Shown: piece by piece, positions 24,359 to 31,272 of the stretch
Layout of the letters: the number at the start of each line of letters is the position of its first letter
Position numbering within the stretch: position 1 is the first letter of the stretch
NCBI GenBank assembly: GCA_038043045.1
Contig: JBBTCX010000284.1
Coordinates: 1 to 31,272 of the forward strand
From: JBBTCX01 sp038043045
GTDB lineage: Bacteria > Planctomycetota > Phycisphaerae > UBA1845
DNA length: 31,272 nucleotides
Direction of reading: 5' to 3'
Position numbers and translations under genes: made by a program
Notes under the pieces: generated by a model
Databases searched by the model: none
What the model was told of the DNA's origin: nothing
What the model saw: only the letters and a program-made list of their open reading frames with translations

Positions 24359-24444
24359 CACTTGGAAGCGTCGCGTGGGCTCCTGACCCTCCGGTATGGG
24401 ACTTCACTCCCGGATCGCTGAACAATGCGAGCGTTTTCCAAGTG
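24359..24444 (+). ncRNA. Candidate structured RNA element between kinase and regulator genes
   Basis: The arms CACTTGGAA (24359-24367) and TTCCAAGTG (24436-24444) are perfectly complementary. The stem continues inward with small loops: CG 24369-24370 with CG 24432-24433, then TCGC 24371-24374 with GCGA 24427-24430, about 15 bp in all. Inside, TCCGG (24390-24394) pairs with CCGGA (24410-24414), and GGG (24377-24379) can pair with CCC (24387-24389). The fold looks like a closed stem with two inner hairpins. It lies inside the 143 bp gap of an otherwise tight operon, and the regulator's ribosome binding site is outside the stem. It could be a regulatory leader, a processing site, a small RNA, or a short mobile repeat. 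I do not recognise a known family. Confidence 0.5.
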
Positions 24445-24461
24445 ACCTCGGCGAGTTGTAA

Positions 24462-25838
24462 ATGAGCGATCGGGCATTTGTATTGGTAGTCGAAGACGAG
24501 ATCGCTCATGGCGAGGCCATCGTCGATGCGCTACAACGGTCGCAACATGCGTGCCACCTGGTGAGTGATGGGACCGCGGCCATTCAGAGCATTCAACAGC
24601 GACCGCCTGACGTCGTCGTCACGGATTATAAACTCGGCGGAGAGATCAACGGGATTGACGTTTTGCGTGCGGCCAAGGAAATCCGGCCGGAGACGGAGGT
24701 CATCTTGATCACCGCCTACGGAAGCGAAACGCTCGCCCGCGAGGTTTTAAGTCAGGATTCACCCTATCGAGCCTTTGATTATCTCATCAAACCAATCGAC
24801 ATTGACGTCCTTCGAGAAAAAGTCGGACGCGCCGCTCAACGGGCGATAGCCGCGCGTGAAGCTCGCTTGCTGCGCGAACAGGTCGACAAAGCGTTTGAAT
24901 TCTCCGGGATCATGGGAACTTCGGAAGCGATTCTTCGAGAAGTCAAGCGATTAAAGAAACTAGCCCGCAGCAAGGCCACGGTGTTGATCGCGGGCGAGAC
25001 GGGAACCGGAAAGGAGCTCTTCGCCCAGGCAATTCACGAGAATTCTCCTCGCGCCGGGAAGCCCTTCAAGGTTTTGAACTGTGCGGCCGTCAGTGAAACG
25101 CTTTTGGAAAGTGAATTGTTCGGCCACGTGAAGGGTGCTTTTACCGGGGCCGTTGTGGATCGAAAAGGTCTTGTGGCGGCGACGGATGCGGGCACGTTGT
25201 TTCTGGATGAAATCGGAGACATGCCGCTTCCCATGCAGGCGAAACTGCTTCGCACGTTGGAGACGGGAGAAGTGTTGCGCGTCGGGTCCAATGACGTGCA
25301 ACATTTCGACGTGCGGTTCTTGGCCGCCACGAATCACGATCTCTCGGAATTGGTGCGGACCGGGGCGTTTCGTGAGGATTTGTTTTATCGATTGCACGCC
25401 AATGGGGCGATTCGATTGCCGCCGCTTCGGGAACGGCGAGAGGATATTCCGGTTCTGGTTCACCACTTCATCGAACTGGCCAACAAGGAAAACGGCACCC
25501 ACTTTACCGGTGCGAGCTCGGAAGTCATTCGTAAATTCATGAATCACCCATGGCCTGGGAATGTGCGCGAGCTGCGAAACGTCGTGAATCGGATGTGTCT
25601 TGAAGCCGAGGGACTGGTGTTGGAAGTACAGGACCTGCCGGATTCACTTCGGGCATCGACGGACATCGTGCGCGTGGGTCCGCCCAACCTAGCCGGCATG
25701 ACCATGGCCGACGTGGAGAAGCTGCATATCATGAACACCTTGCGATTGTTCGGTGGGAACCGAGAGAAAACAGCCAAGGCCTTGGGCATTGGAGCGAGAA
25801 CGCTCTATCGAAAACTGCGCGACTACGGATTGCGATGA
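24462..25838 (+). CDS. NtrC-family sigma-54 dependent response regulator
   Basis: The protein has 458 residues. The receiver domain (about 5-120) has the acidic pocket Glu11/Asp12, phosphoacceptor Asp55, Thr84 and Lys110. The AAA+ domain shows Walker A GETGTGKE (about 177), the ESELFGHVKGAFTGA segment whose GAFTGA loop contacts sigma-54, and Walker B GTLFLDEIGDM; further on are REDLFYRLHA and HPWPGNVRELRN. The C-terminal Fis-type helix-turn-helix reads NREKTAKALGIGARTLYRKL. It drives ATP-dependent open-complex formation at sigma-54 promoters once phosphorylated. Its targets are not evident; no convincing -24/-12 promoter was found in the window. The kinase gene directly upstream is its partner. 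Confidence 0.96.
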   Translation: MSDRAFVLVVEDEIAHGEAIVDALQRSQHACHLVSDGTAAIQSIQQRPPDVVVTDYKLGGEINGIDVLRAAKEIRPETEVILITAYGSETLAREVLSQDSPYRAFDYLIKPIDIDVLREKVGRAAQRAIAAREARLLREQVDKAFEFSGIMGTSEAILREVKRLKKLARSKATVLIAGETGTGKELFAQAIHENSPRAGKPFKVLNCAAVSETLLESELFGHVKGAFTGAVVDRKGLVAATDAGTLFLDEIGDMPLPMQAKLLRTLETGEVLRVGSNDVQHFDVRFLAATNHDLSELVRTGAFREDLFYRLHANGAIRLPPLRERREDIPVLVHHFIELANKENGTHFTGASSEVIRKFMNHPWPGNVRELRNVVNRMCLEAEGLVLEVQDLPDSLRASTDIVRVGPPNLAGMTMADVEKLHIMNTLRLFGGNREKTAKALGIGARTLYRKLRDYGLR

Positions 25839-25853
25839 CGGGTTTTCGCTGAC

Positions 25854-25869
25854 ACAGGTTGTCACCTGT
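25854..25869. other. Palindromic hairpin between converging genes
   Basis: ACAGGT-TGTC-ACCTGT is a perfect 6 bp inverted repeat with a four-base loop, lying in the 47 bp between the stop codons of the regulator and the minus-strand membrane protein. It could serve both transcripts as a transcription end point, although neither strand has a T-run after it. Confidence 0.4.
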
Positions 25870-25885
25870 CGGTGGTGCAAGCGGC

Positions 25886-26563
25886 TCAGGCGAGTGGCGG
25901 TCTTTCCGAAAGCGGCGGACCAAGCAGTTCATTCAGAATAATGGCCTGACGAAGATGATGGGGCGATCGCAAGTGTTGAAGGAGCTCCTTCGAACGCGCG
26001 GTTCGCGGTTTTAGGCTGGCAATAGCGGCCGTACCACGTTTTTGAATCAGACGCAGTTCGGCGGGCAGCTCGCTGAGGTCCGTTACGGGCGCAGCGGTTG
26101 CGGCCCCTCTTGCCTTCTGTTGAACCATTTGCTGAACGATCACGTGTGGTAAAGGTGGCCGCGAATCCGGCGATGAAGTCCGCTTTGTGGATAGCGAACG
26201 CCTTGATCCCGGTAGCCGCGTCGGTGATGCCGTTTGCATCGGGTCCGACGGTTGGGCGGGATGAAGAAGTGATGCCTGCCCCGTCGTTTCGCGCCACAAG
26301 GGTGGGGGTTGGGGTTGCTGATCGTGATGTCTTCCTTCCACGAGTCGGCGACGATCTCGACGCGGACGCGCCGACGGATGAGGTTCTCGCGGTTTTGGGA
26401 ATTCCCCGGTCGATTCCGGCGAGCGCGGGGCTTGCGCCGGATCGTTCGGAGTATCGCCTTGTGCCTTCTTGATCATCCCCACAATGGCGGAACCAAGAAT
26501 GACGACGATCGCCACCGCCGCTTGAAGAAGGTCTCCCCAGTCTCGCGCTGCTAAAAGCTCCAC
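25886..26563 (-). CDS. Proline-rich single-pass membrane protein of the FloA cluster
   Basis: The protein has 225 residues. The GTG start at 26563 has GAGGT five bases upstream. One membrane helix is seen (LLQAAVAIVVILGSAIVGMI, about 12-32). A long Pro-, Arg- and Ser-rich, probably disordered region follows (about 35-150), then a helical C-terminal part ending HLRQAIILNELLGPPLSERP. That tail, with LRQAxxLxEhLGPP-like spacing, resembles a short conserved ending I associate with planctomycete proteins of unknown function. Two reading frames overlap here; this one is preferred for its membrane helix, ribosome binding site and tail. It is the last gene of the nfeD-nfeD-floA series, 49 bp after floA, so a role at FloA membrane domains is plausible but unproven. 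Confidence 0.75.
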   Translation of the reverse strand: MELLAARDWGDLLQAAVAIVVILGSAIVGMIKKAQGDTPNDPAQAPRSPESTGEFPKPREPHPSARPRRDRRRLVEGRHHDQQPQPPPLWRETTGQASLLHPAQPSDPMQTASPTRLPGSRRSLSTKRTSSPDSRPPLPHVIVQQMVQQKARGAATAAPVTDLSELPAELRLIQKRGTAAIASLKPRTARSKELLQHLRSPHHLRQAIILNELLGPPLSERPPLA

Positions 26564-26612
26564 AACGACCTCGCAAACCCAAGTCCCGTTCTCATTTCAG
26601 ACGCTATTGCCC

Positions 26613-27653
26613 CTACGACTTCGTGGTCGTGCCTCCGGAGTCTCGACCGATGGAATCTCGCATGGCCGTGTCAGATTGCAAATTGCGCATTCGATAATAA
26701 TCCATCATTCCCATGTTGCCTTTGCGAATCGCCTCTGCGAGAGCTTTGGGCACGTCGGCTTCAGCAAGGACGACCAAGGCGCGGTTTTCTTCGATTTTCG
26801 CTCGATTTTCCTCCGCCATGGCAATGGCGAAAGCGCGACTACGTTCCGCTTCGGCTTGAAACCGGATTTTATCCGCTTCGGCCTGGTCCGCTTGAAGCTT
26901 CGCCCCGATGTTGTTGCCCACGTCCACGTCGGCGATGTCGATGGAAAGAATTTCAAACGCCGTGCCCGAATCGAGACCCTTGGCAAGAACCGTCTTGCTG
27001 ATTCGATCGGGATGCTCTAGCACCGCTTTGTGAGTATCCGCGGAACCGATCGCGCTTACGATTCCTTCGCCGACTCGGGCGATGACCGTCTCTTCTCCGG
27101 CGCCGCCGATGAGTTGACGAATGTTGGTTTTCACGGTGACCCGAGCCGTGGTCTTCAGTTGAATTCCATCCTTCGCGACCGCGTCGACCGAACTGCGGCC
27201 GTGTTTGGGATTCGGAACGTCAATGACCTTGGGATTCACGCTGGTGGCGACGGCTTCGAGAATGTCGCGCCCCGCAAGGTCAATGGCGCACGCCTTCCGC
27301 CAATCCAAATCCAGCACCGCCCGATGCGCGGCGATCATGGCCCGGGACACGTTCGGCACTCTCCCCCCCGCAAGATAATGACTCTCCAAGTCGTTGGTCG
27401 AAACGTCGTGCAGGCCGGATTTAACGAGCTGAATCTTGCATTGCACGATGACCCCGGCATTTACCTTGCGAAATCGCATACCGATCAAATCCATGATTCC
27501 GACATCGGCGTTGCTCATGTAGGCTTGGAACCACAGACCGAAAAACTGAAAGAGAACCACAAAAATCGTCAGCACGATGATGCCGATCACACCCCATGCG
27601 ACGAGCCAAAACGTCGAGTCCGCGAGCAAAAACATGCTTTGACCACCCGTCAT
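26613..27653 (-). CDS. floA: Flotillin-like protein FloA
   Basis: The protein has 346 residues. The membrane-inserting hydrophobic segment (about 15-42) precedes an SPFH domain with IGMRFRKVNAGVIVQCKIQL, RDILEAVATSVNPKVIDVP and DGIQLKTTARVTVKTNIRQL. A helical stretch follows (ADKIRFQAEAERSRAFAIAM), then the typical FloA ending GNMGMMDYYRMRNLQSDTAM. FloA scaffolds form membrane microdomains and affect membrane fluidity and protein partners. The start is the ATG at 27653 with GGTGG upstream; the Met six codons later is an alternative. The gene lies downstream of two nfeD genes, the arrangement known from Bacillus subtilis yqeZ-yqfA and many other genomes. Confidence 0.95.
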   Translation of the reverse strand: MTGGQSMFLLADSTFWLVAWGVIGIIVLTIFVVLFQFFGLWFQAYMSNADVGIMDLIGMRFRKVNAGVIVQCKIQLVKSGLHDVSTNDLESHYLAGGRVPNVSRAMIAAHRAVLDLDWRKACAIDLAGRDILEAVATSVNPKVIDVPNPKHGRSSVDAVAKDGIQLKTTARVTVKTNIRQLIGGAGEETVIARVGEGIVSAIGSADTHKAVLEHPDRISKTVLAKGLDSGTAFEILSIDIADVDVGNNIGAKLQADQAEADKIRFQAEAERSRAFAIAMAEENRAKIEENRALVVLAEADVPKALAEAIRKGNMGMMDYYRMRNLQSDTAMRDSIGRDSGGTTTKS

Positions 27654-27723
27654 CTTTCATCCACCTTTCGAATCGTCAGGCCGCCCGAATAACATGTTCG
27701 TCTATTTCTTTCGAGCACATCCA

Positions 27724-28218
27724 TTACGTCGACTTCTTTTCAACCACTTCCAAGTTTCCGCCGGTGACGCCAACGACCTCAACCGTCGAACCCTGGTCAA
27801 TCATTCCCAACTGAGAGATACAGCTTACCCGACGCCCGGAAATTTCACAGATGCCCACCGGACGAAGACTGGAAACACATCGCCCAGTGATTCCCACCAA
27901 GGCGCGAAGCTCTTGAATGGGAATGCCGGAATCGGCCTCGGTGGCCCGCGGATTCGGCGGCGCGATCCGTCGACCCATCGGCGTGCGAGGCCAAACCTTG
28001 ACGGAGATCATGATCACCACCGGAGCCGCGACGAGCACCGCGACAATCGCCAACGTCCCACCGGTGTGACCGCCCACGGAAAAGGTCTTGGCAATCGCCG
28101 CGACAAGAAAGCCCAATCCCACGACCGTGAGCACGCCATGCGAGGGAATGAACAACTCCGCCGTAAGCACCAGCGTCGCAGCCAGATAAAGAAGAACCAA
28201 CATGGCTACATCAGACAT
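27724..28218 (-). CDS. Short NfeD-family membrane protein
   Basis: The protein has 164 residues. Three hydrophobic segments (about 5-25, 28-48 and 56-75) precede a C-terminal OB-fold domain, roughly 95-164, with LVGITGRCVSSLRPVGICEI and DQGSTVEVVGVTGGNLEVVE. This is the short, protease-less form of NfeD. In studied cases the OB domain and membrane part partner with a flotillin or stomatin protein encoded next door, here floA 70 bp downstream. It lies 43 bp after the long nfeD gene, so the three are almost surely one operon. A Met five codons in is an alternative start. Confidence 0.9.
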   Translation of the reverse strand: MSDVAMLVLLYLAATLVLTAELFIPSHGVLTVVGLGFLVAAIAKTFSVGGHTGGTLAIVAVLVAAPVVIMISVKVWPRTPMGRRIAPPNPRATEADSGIPIQELRALVGITGRCVSSLRPVGICEISGRRVSCISQLGMIDQGSTVEVVGVTGGNLEVVEKKST

Positions 28219-28261
28219 CGTGCGTCATCCATCCGATCAACACCGCCACAACCTCAGGCTA

Positions 28262-29908
28262 TCAGCCAACTGGGCGCACCACGACCCGGTTCCCTCGTTG
28301 CTCAACCACGACGACCTTGGTTCCCCATTCAACATATTCGCCCTCAGTCACCACATCGACGAGCGCTTCTCCAAAGCGGACTTTCCCCGCAGGACGCAGC
28401 GTGGCCACAACCTCGCCAACGTCGCCAAATTGAATGGTGCCCTGGTACGGGTCTTCGACCATGACTTCGGCTGAAGTCGGATTTGCGGGAATCACATTTC
28501 GCAAAACAGGCAGCCGGGTCAAGTAGCGGCTGATCATCACCATGCCCGTCAACGATACGACCATCGCCGCCACCAGCATCATCAAACCGTTTTTCACGCC
28601 CGTAATCGTTTGTTGCATCGTCGGGAGATACAGCGGAAACGAATGGCCGGGTTCGGGTGGAGCAAACGTGCCCAAAATTCCCAGAACCAAAAGAACCAAG
28701 CCGCTGATTCCCGCGACTCCAAAACCGGGGATGATAACTTCAATGGCGATCAAAATGATTCCGCAAACAATCGCCAGGATTTCCCACACGTCCGCGACAC
28801 CGGTCAAATACGGCGCGCCGACGAAGACGGCCAATGCGATAAGCGCCACAAGCCCCGCGAGCCCAAGTCCCGGCGTGTGAAACTCCACGTAGCCCGCCAA
28901 CATGATGACCACCATCAGAAACCCGCGCACGTAGTCGGACGTCAGCCAAGTGGCCATCGCTTCGGACCACGACGGATCAAATCGAATCACCTCGGAGAGT
29001 GCATATCGCGTTTTCAAATCCTGATCGTTTTCGACAATGCCTTTGCTAAATCCATAGGCAACCGCTTCGGCGGCGGACACCAAAAGCAACTGGTCATCTC
29101 GCTCGATGGGCTGAATGACTTTCTGATCCTTCTCGGATACCACGTCGTAATACAGGGTTACGAGTTTCCATTCCGGTTCACCGGCATCGGTGGTGGGCGC
29201 GGACGGAGAGGAGCTGGATCCATCACCCAATCGCCGAAGTTTTTCGTCGCGGAAAACAAACTCCTTTTCCCCCGTTTTCGTGTTCTCCAACCACCAAACT
29301 TCTCGTTCCGGAATGACGAACGCTTCGGTTAGAACCGGGCTATATCCGCGAAGCAACGCGGACGCTTTGAATTCACCAAGCACTACGGTGTAGGCCTTGG
29401 GTTGCAGTTCCTTCGGGACGGCTTGCACCCCCTCCGGCCCGCCCATGATTACCTGCGAATCGCCCATTCGCGCCGACCGCGCCATCACGATTTCTTCCGC
29501 CGCAACCGCGACGACCGATCCGCCGGAAATGGCGTTGGGATTGACCCACGCCACCGTCTTGGCGCCGCGCACTTTTCGAATCATGTCCGCGATGTCGATC
29601 GAACTCGATACCAATCCGCCGGGCGTATCCAACTCAAAAACGAGAACCCCGGCCCCCTTTTGCAAGGCGGCGTCAATCCTTCGCTGAAGACCGTCGGCCA
29701 TCACGTCCGTGATCACCCCGTGAATAGGTAGGATTGCCGCAATCGCGCCGTCCGATCCCACGCCCGTGGTCGCATCGCGGTCCGTCGAGGCCGTAGTTCG
29801 AGGCAGAAGAAATGAGAGCAGGATGCCGCAAAGGGCGAGCAATCCCAAAACGCGTCTCACCGTTCGGGAAACAGGCCGTCGATCCTTCTTTGTTCGTCGG
29901 TGTTTCAT
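28262..29908 (-). CDS. Long NfeD-family membrane-bound serine protease
   Basis: The protein has 548 residues from the ATG at 29908; the frame is open 13 codons further upstream. An N-terminal signal or anchor segment (about 19-36) precedes a ClpP/SppA-like protease domain (about 55-200 and beyond) with LPIHGVITDVMADGLQRRID, FELDTPGGLV and AISGGSVVAVAAEEIVMA. The Ser in AISGG corresponds to the nucleophile of the Ser-Lys NfeD proteases, where the usual text is AISAG. A charged insert (about 235-265) separates it from several membrane helices (about 330-470) and a C-terminal OB domain ending in EYVEWGTKVVVVEQRGNRVV. Known relatives cleave stomatin-like partners. It is the first gene of the nfeD-nfeD-floA operon. 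Confidence 0.92.
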   Translation of the reverse strand: MKHRRTKKDRRPVSRTVRRVLGLLALCGILLSFLLPRTTASTDRDATTGVGSDGAIAAILPIHGVITDVMADGLQRRIDAALQKGAGVLVFELDTPGGLVSSSIDIADMIRKVRGAKTVAWVNPNAISGGSVVAVAAEEIVMARSARMGDSQVIMGGPEGVQAVPKELQPKAYTVVLGEFKASALLRGYSPVLTEAFVIPEREVWWLENTKTGEKEFVFRDEKLRRLGDGSSSSPSAPTTDAGEPEWKLVTLYYDVVSEKDQKVIQPIERDDQLLLVSAAEAVAYGFSKGIVENDQDLKTRYALSEVIRFDPSWSEAMATWLTSDYVRGFLMVVIMLAGYVEFHTPGLGLAGLVALIALAVFVGAPYLTGVADVWEILAIVCGIILIAIEVIIPGFGVAGISGLVLLVLGILGTFAPPEPGHSFPLYLPTMQQTITGVKNGLMMLVAAMVVSLTGMVMISRYLTRLPVLRNVIPANPTSAEVMVEDPYQGTIQFGDVGEVVATLRPAGKVRFGEALVDVVTEGEYVEWGTKVVVVEQRGNRVVVRPVG

Positions 29909-30020
29909 GGACAATCCACTCCCCCTAAAAGCATCGCAATGGCGCACTTTACCGATAGGATTCTAGCTCAATCGATGTCCCGCGACAAGATCATTCAAGA
30001 GTGGCACCCCTTGGCACATC

Positions 30021-30058
30021 GTTCGTCGCGCCCGCCGAAGGGGGCAAGGGGCGACAAC
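30021..30058. repeat. Stem-loop related to the repeat element at 31201
   Basis: GTT-c-GTCGC-g-CCC (30021-30033) pairs with GGG-GCGAC-AAC (30048-30058), giving 11 bp with two single-base bulges. The loop region holds CCGAAGGGGGCAAGGG, which matches CCGAAGGGGTCAAGGG at 31205-31220 in 15 of 16 positions. It lies between the nfeD start and the stop of the fucose-synthase-like gene, and may also act as that gene's transcription end point. Confidence 0.5.
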
Positions 30059-30093
30059 TCTTTACAGTGAGACGCTCGAATTGCAGTGGGGGT

Positions 30094-31098
30094 TTAGGGT
30101 GTTCCGCTGCCCACAAGCGCTGCGACGCTTTGGGATGAATGATCGCGCCACCAAGCAATGGTCCGCCGCAGCCCTTCCTCTAACTCCACCGTTGCGCGCC
30201 AGCCGAGCAGCTTCGCCGCGCGTGTCGTATCCAACCTCCGATGCGGTTGTCCGTCAGGTCGACTGGAATCCCATTCGATCGCGCCGTGGTAACCACAGAG
30301 ACGCGCGACGATTCCGGCCAGGCCGAAAATGCTGATCTCCTCGCCGGTTCCAATATTGATCGGTGACGGTTCGTTAAGAACGCTCGCGGCGCGGACAACG
30401 GCTTCGGCCGCGTCATCAACATACAGAAACTCTCGCGTCACTTGCCCTGTTCCCCAACAGACTACGCGATCCGCGCCCGAATCGACGGCTTCGCAGAACT
30501 TGCGAATCAACGCCGGAATGACATGCGATGTCTCTAAATCAAAATGATCCCCCGGGCCATACAGGTTGACCGGGACCAAATAAATCCCGTTAAGTCCATA
30601 TTCGCGGGCGTAGGCGTCGATCATCACTCCGAGCGCCCGCTTGGCCACTCCATAAGGAGCGTTGGTCTCCTCTGGATAACCGTCCCAAAAACTCTTTTCC
30701 TTAAACGGGACCGGACAGTGCTTTGGATAAGAACAAACCGAAGCGACCTGTACAAACTTCTTCACGCCGAATCGCCGCGCGCCCTCGATAAGGTGGAGTC
30801 CCATGGCCATATTGGCGAAGAAGAATCGCCCCGGACGCTTTTGATTCGCCCCGATCCCTCCGACTTCCGCGGCGAGATGAATGACCAAGTCCGGACGATG
30901 GATTTGATAAAGACGCGCGACATCGGTTGCGTCGGTCAAGTCAAACTCGGTCGAACGTGGAACGATGAGATTGATCGCCCCGGCGGATCGGAGTCGTTCG
31001 CAAACAGCTCGCCCCAAAAAACCCGCGCCGCCGGTCACGCAAACGCGCTGGCCGCCGAACGACGAATTCATTTCACCAAGACCGATTTCCATGTTCAT
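30094..31098 (-). CDS. NAD(P)-dependent epimerase, GDP-L-fucose-synthase-like
   Basis: The protein has 334 residues and is an extended short-chain dehydrogenase. The Rossmann motif TGGAGFLG is at about 22-29, and the active site has the Ser of VASVCSYPK and YGVAK. Fucose-synthase features include VIHLAAEVGGIGANQKRPG, the WDGYPEETNAPYGVAKRA stretch and FDLETSHVIPALIRKF with its conserved His. Such enzymes convert GDP-4-keto-6-deoxymannose to GDP-L-fucose for surface polysaccharide. The partner GDP-mannose dehydratase is not in the window, so a different sugar substrate is possible. Three Met codons (31098, 31092 and 31074) compete as start; none has a strong ribosome binding site. Confidence 0.88.
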   Translation of the reverse strand: MNMEIGLGEMNSSFGGQRVCVTGGAGFLGRAVCERLRSAGAINLIVPRSTEFDLTDATDVARLYQIHRPDLVIHLAAEVGGIGANQKRPGRFFFANMAMGLHLIEGARRFGVKKFVQVASVCSYPKHCPVPFKEKSFWDGYPEETNAPYGVAKRALGVMIDAYAREYGLNGIYLVPVNLYGPGDHFDLETSHVIPALIRKFCEAVDSGADRVVCWGTGQVTREFLYVDDAAEAVVRAASVLNEPSPINIGTGEEISIFGLAGIVARLCGYHGAIEWDSSRPDGQPHRRLDTTRAAKLLGWRATVELEEGLRRTIAWWRDHSSQSVAALVGSGTP

Positions 31099-31200
31099 TT
31101 CTATCGGAGATTATCGGCCAATCGCACCCATACAACCAGAAGTCCAAGTAGAAACGTGAAAGCGAGCCGCGGGTGCGTCACAGTTTAGGCGACGGCATTC

Positions 31201-31272
31201 GACCCCGAAGGGGTCAAGGGATGTAGCCTTATGTTTACCCACAACTTTCTCTCGCTTGCAGGTGAGCGTAAG
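31201..31272 (+). repeat. Two-hairpin repeat element at the right edge
   Basis: Hairpin one is GACCCC-GAA-GGGGTC (31201-31215). A linker AAGGGATGTAGC follows. Hairpin two pairs CTTATGTTTACC (31228-31239) with GGTGAGCGTAAG (31261-31272) over 12 positions without a break, three of them T-G. These pairs hold in a plus-strand RNA but become A-C mismatches in a minus-strand RNA, so the element is likely functional or formed as plus-strand RNA. The window ends exactly at the last base, so more may follow. It resembles dispersed CCCCGAAGGGG-type repeats that I recall from planctomycete genomes (unverified). Confidence 0.6.

Noticed and set aside
25929..26582. Alternative minus-strand frame overlapping the proline-rich membrane protein
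   Set aside because: It lacks a membrane helix or conserved tail, and the competing frame has a well-spaced ribosome binding site.
27694..28464. A 256-codon plus-strand frame opposite the nfeD genes
   Set aside because: Arg/His/Gln-rich antisense translation; both NfeD proteins on the minus strand are clear.
30002..30016. TGGCACCCCTTGGCA as a sigma-54 promoter
   Set aside because: The GG to GC spacing is nine bases rather than the required ten, and the sequence does not lie suitably upstream of a gene.
1..31272. tRNA, rRNA, CRISPR arrays, insertion sequences, integrase or phage genes
   Set aside because: Intergenic regions were read for tRNA T-arm sequences, regularly spaced repeats and transposase-like frames; none was found.

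Overview
The window looks like an ordinary chromosomal segment of a moderately GC-rich, Gram-negative-type bacterium. My best guess is Planctomycetota, perhaps near Phycisphaerae. This is inferred from the gene repertoire: a secreted squalene-cyclase-like repeat protein, a PurS/PurL fusion, an NfeD-NfeD-FloA cluster followed by a proline-rich membrane protein with a short conserved tail, and a GACCCC-GAA-GGGGTC repeat element. No rRNA, tRNA, CRISPR array, transposase or phage gene was seen.

Layout. Positions 1-608 hold the end of a Panacea (DUF4065) antitoxin-like gene overlapping a small two-helix membrane protein, together a likely toxin-antitoxin pair. A FIST sensory protein follows on the minus strand (600-1781). 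Next come purL (with a PurS-like N-terminus) and purQ (1955-5685), a converging comEC (5703-8390), and a plus-strand run of a secreted cyclase-fold protein, an unknown acidic protein, xseA and xseB (8482-12055). A minus-strand block then carries a DUF6941-type protein, acs, hsp20 and a YceH/DUF480 protein (12084-15853). Plus-strand genes follow: an OPT-family transporter with a secreted zinc peptidase, rpsO and pnp, a cold-shock protein, and a soluble histidine kinase with an NtrC-type sigma-54 activator (16099-25838). The minus strand closes the window with the NfeD-NfeD-FloA-membrane protein cluster and a GDP-L-fucose-synthase-like gene (25886-31098).

How the genes fit together. purL and purQ form the FGAM synthase complex. 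xseA and xseB form exonuclease VII. rpsO and pnp are the usual ribosome/RNA-turnover pair. The OPT transporter and the exported peptidase suggest peptide breakdown and uptake. The kinase and activator form a cytoplasmic NtrB/NtrC-like pair. NfeD and FloA proteins build membrane microdomains.

The most interesting non-coding signals are four. A folded segment of about 86 nt lies between the kinase and its regulator. A perfect 8+8 bp palindrome sits at the predicted transcript start of hsp20, just downstream of a TATAAT box. A two-hairpin element at the right edge has G-U pairs that indicate it acts as RNA in one orientation, and a diverged relative of it lies about 1.2 kb away. The Panacea pair at the left edge is the best candidate for a little-described system. 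All functions are read from sequence motifs only; no database search was run.
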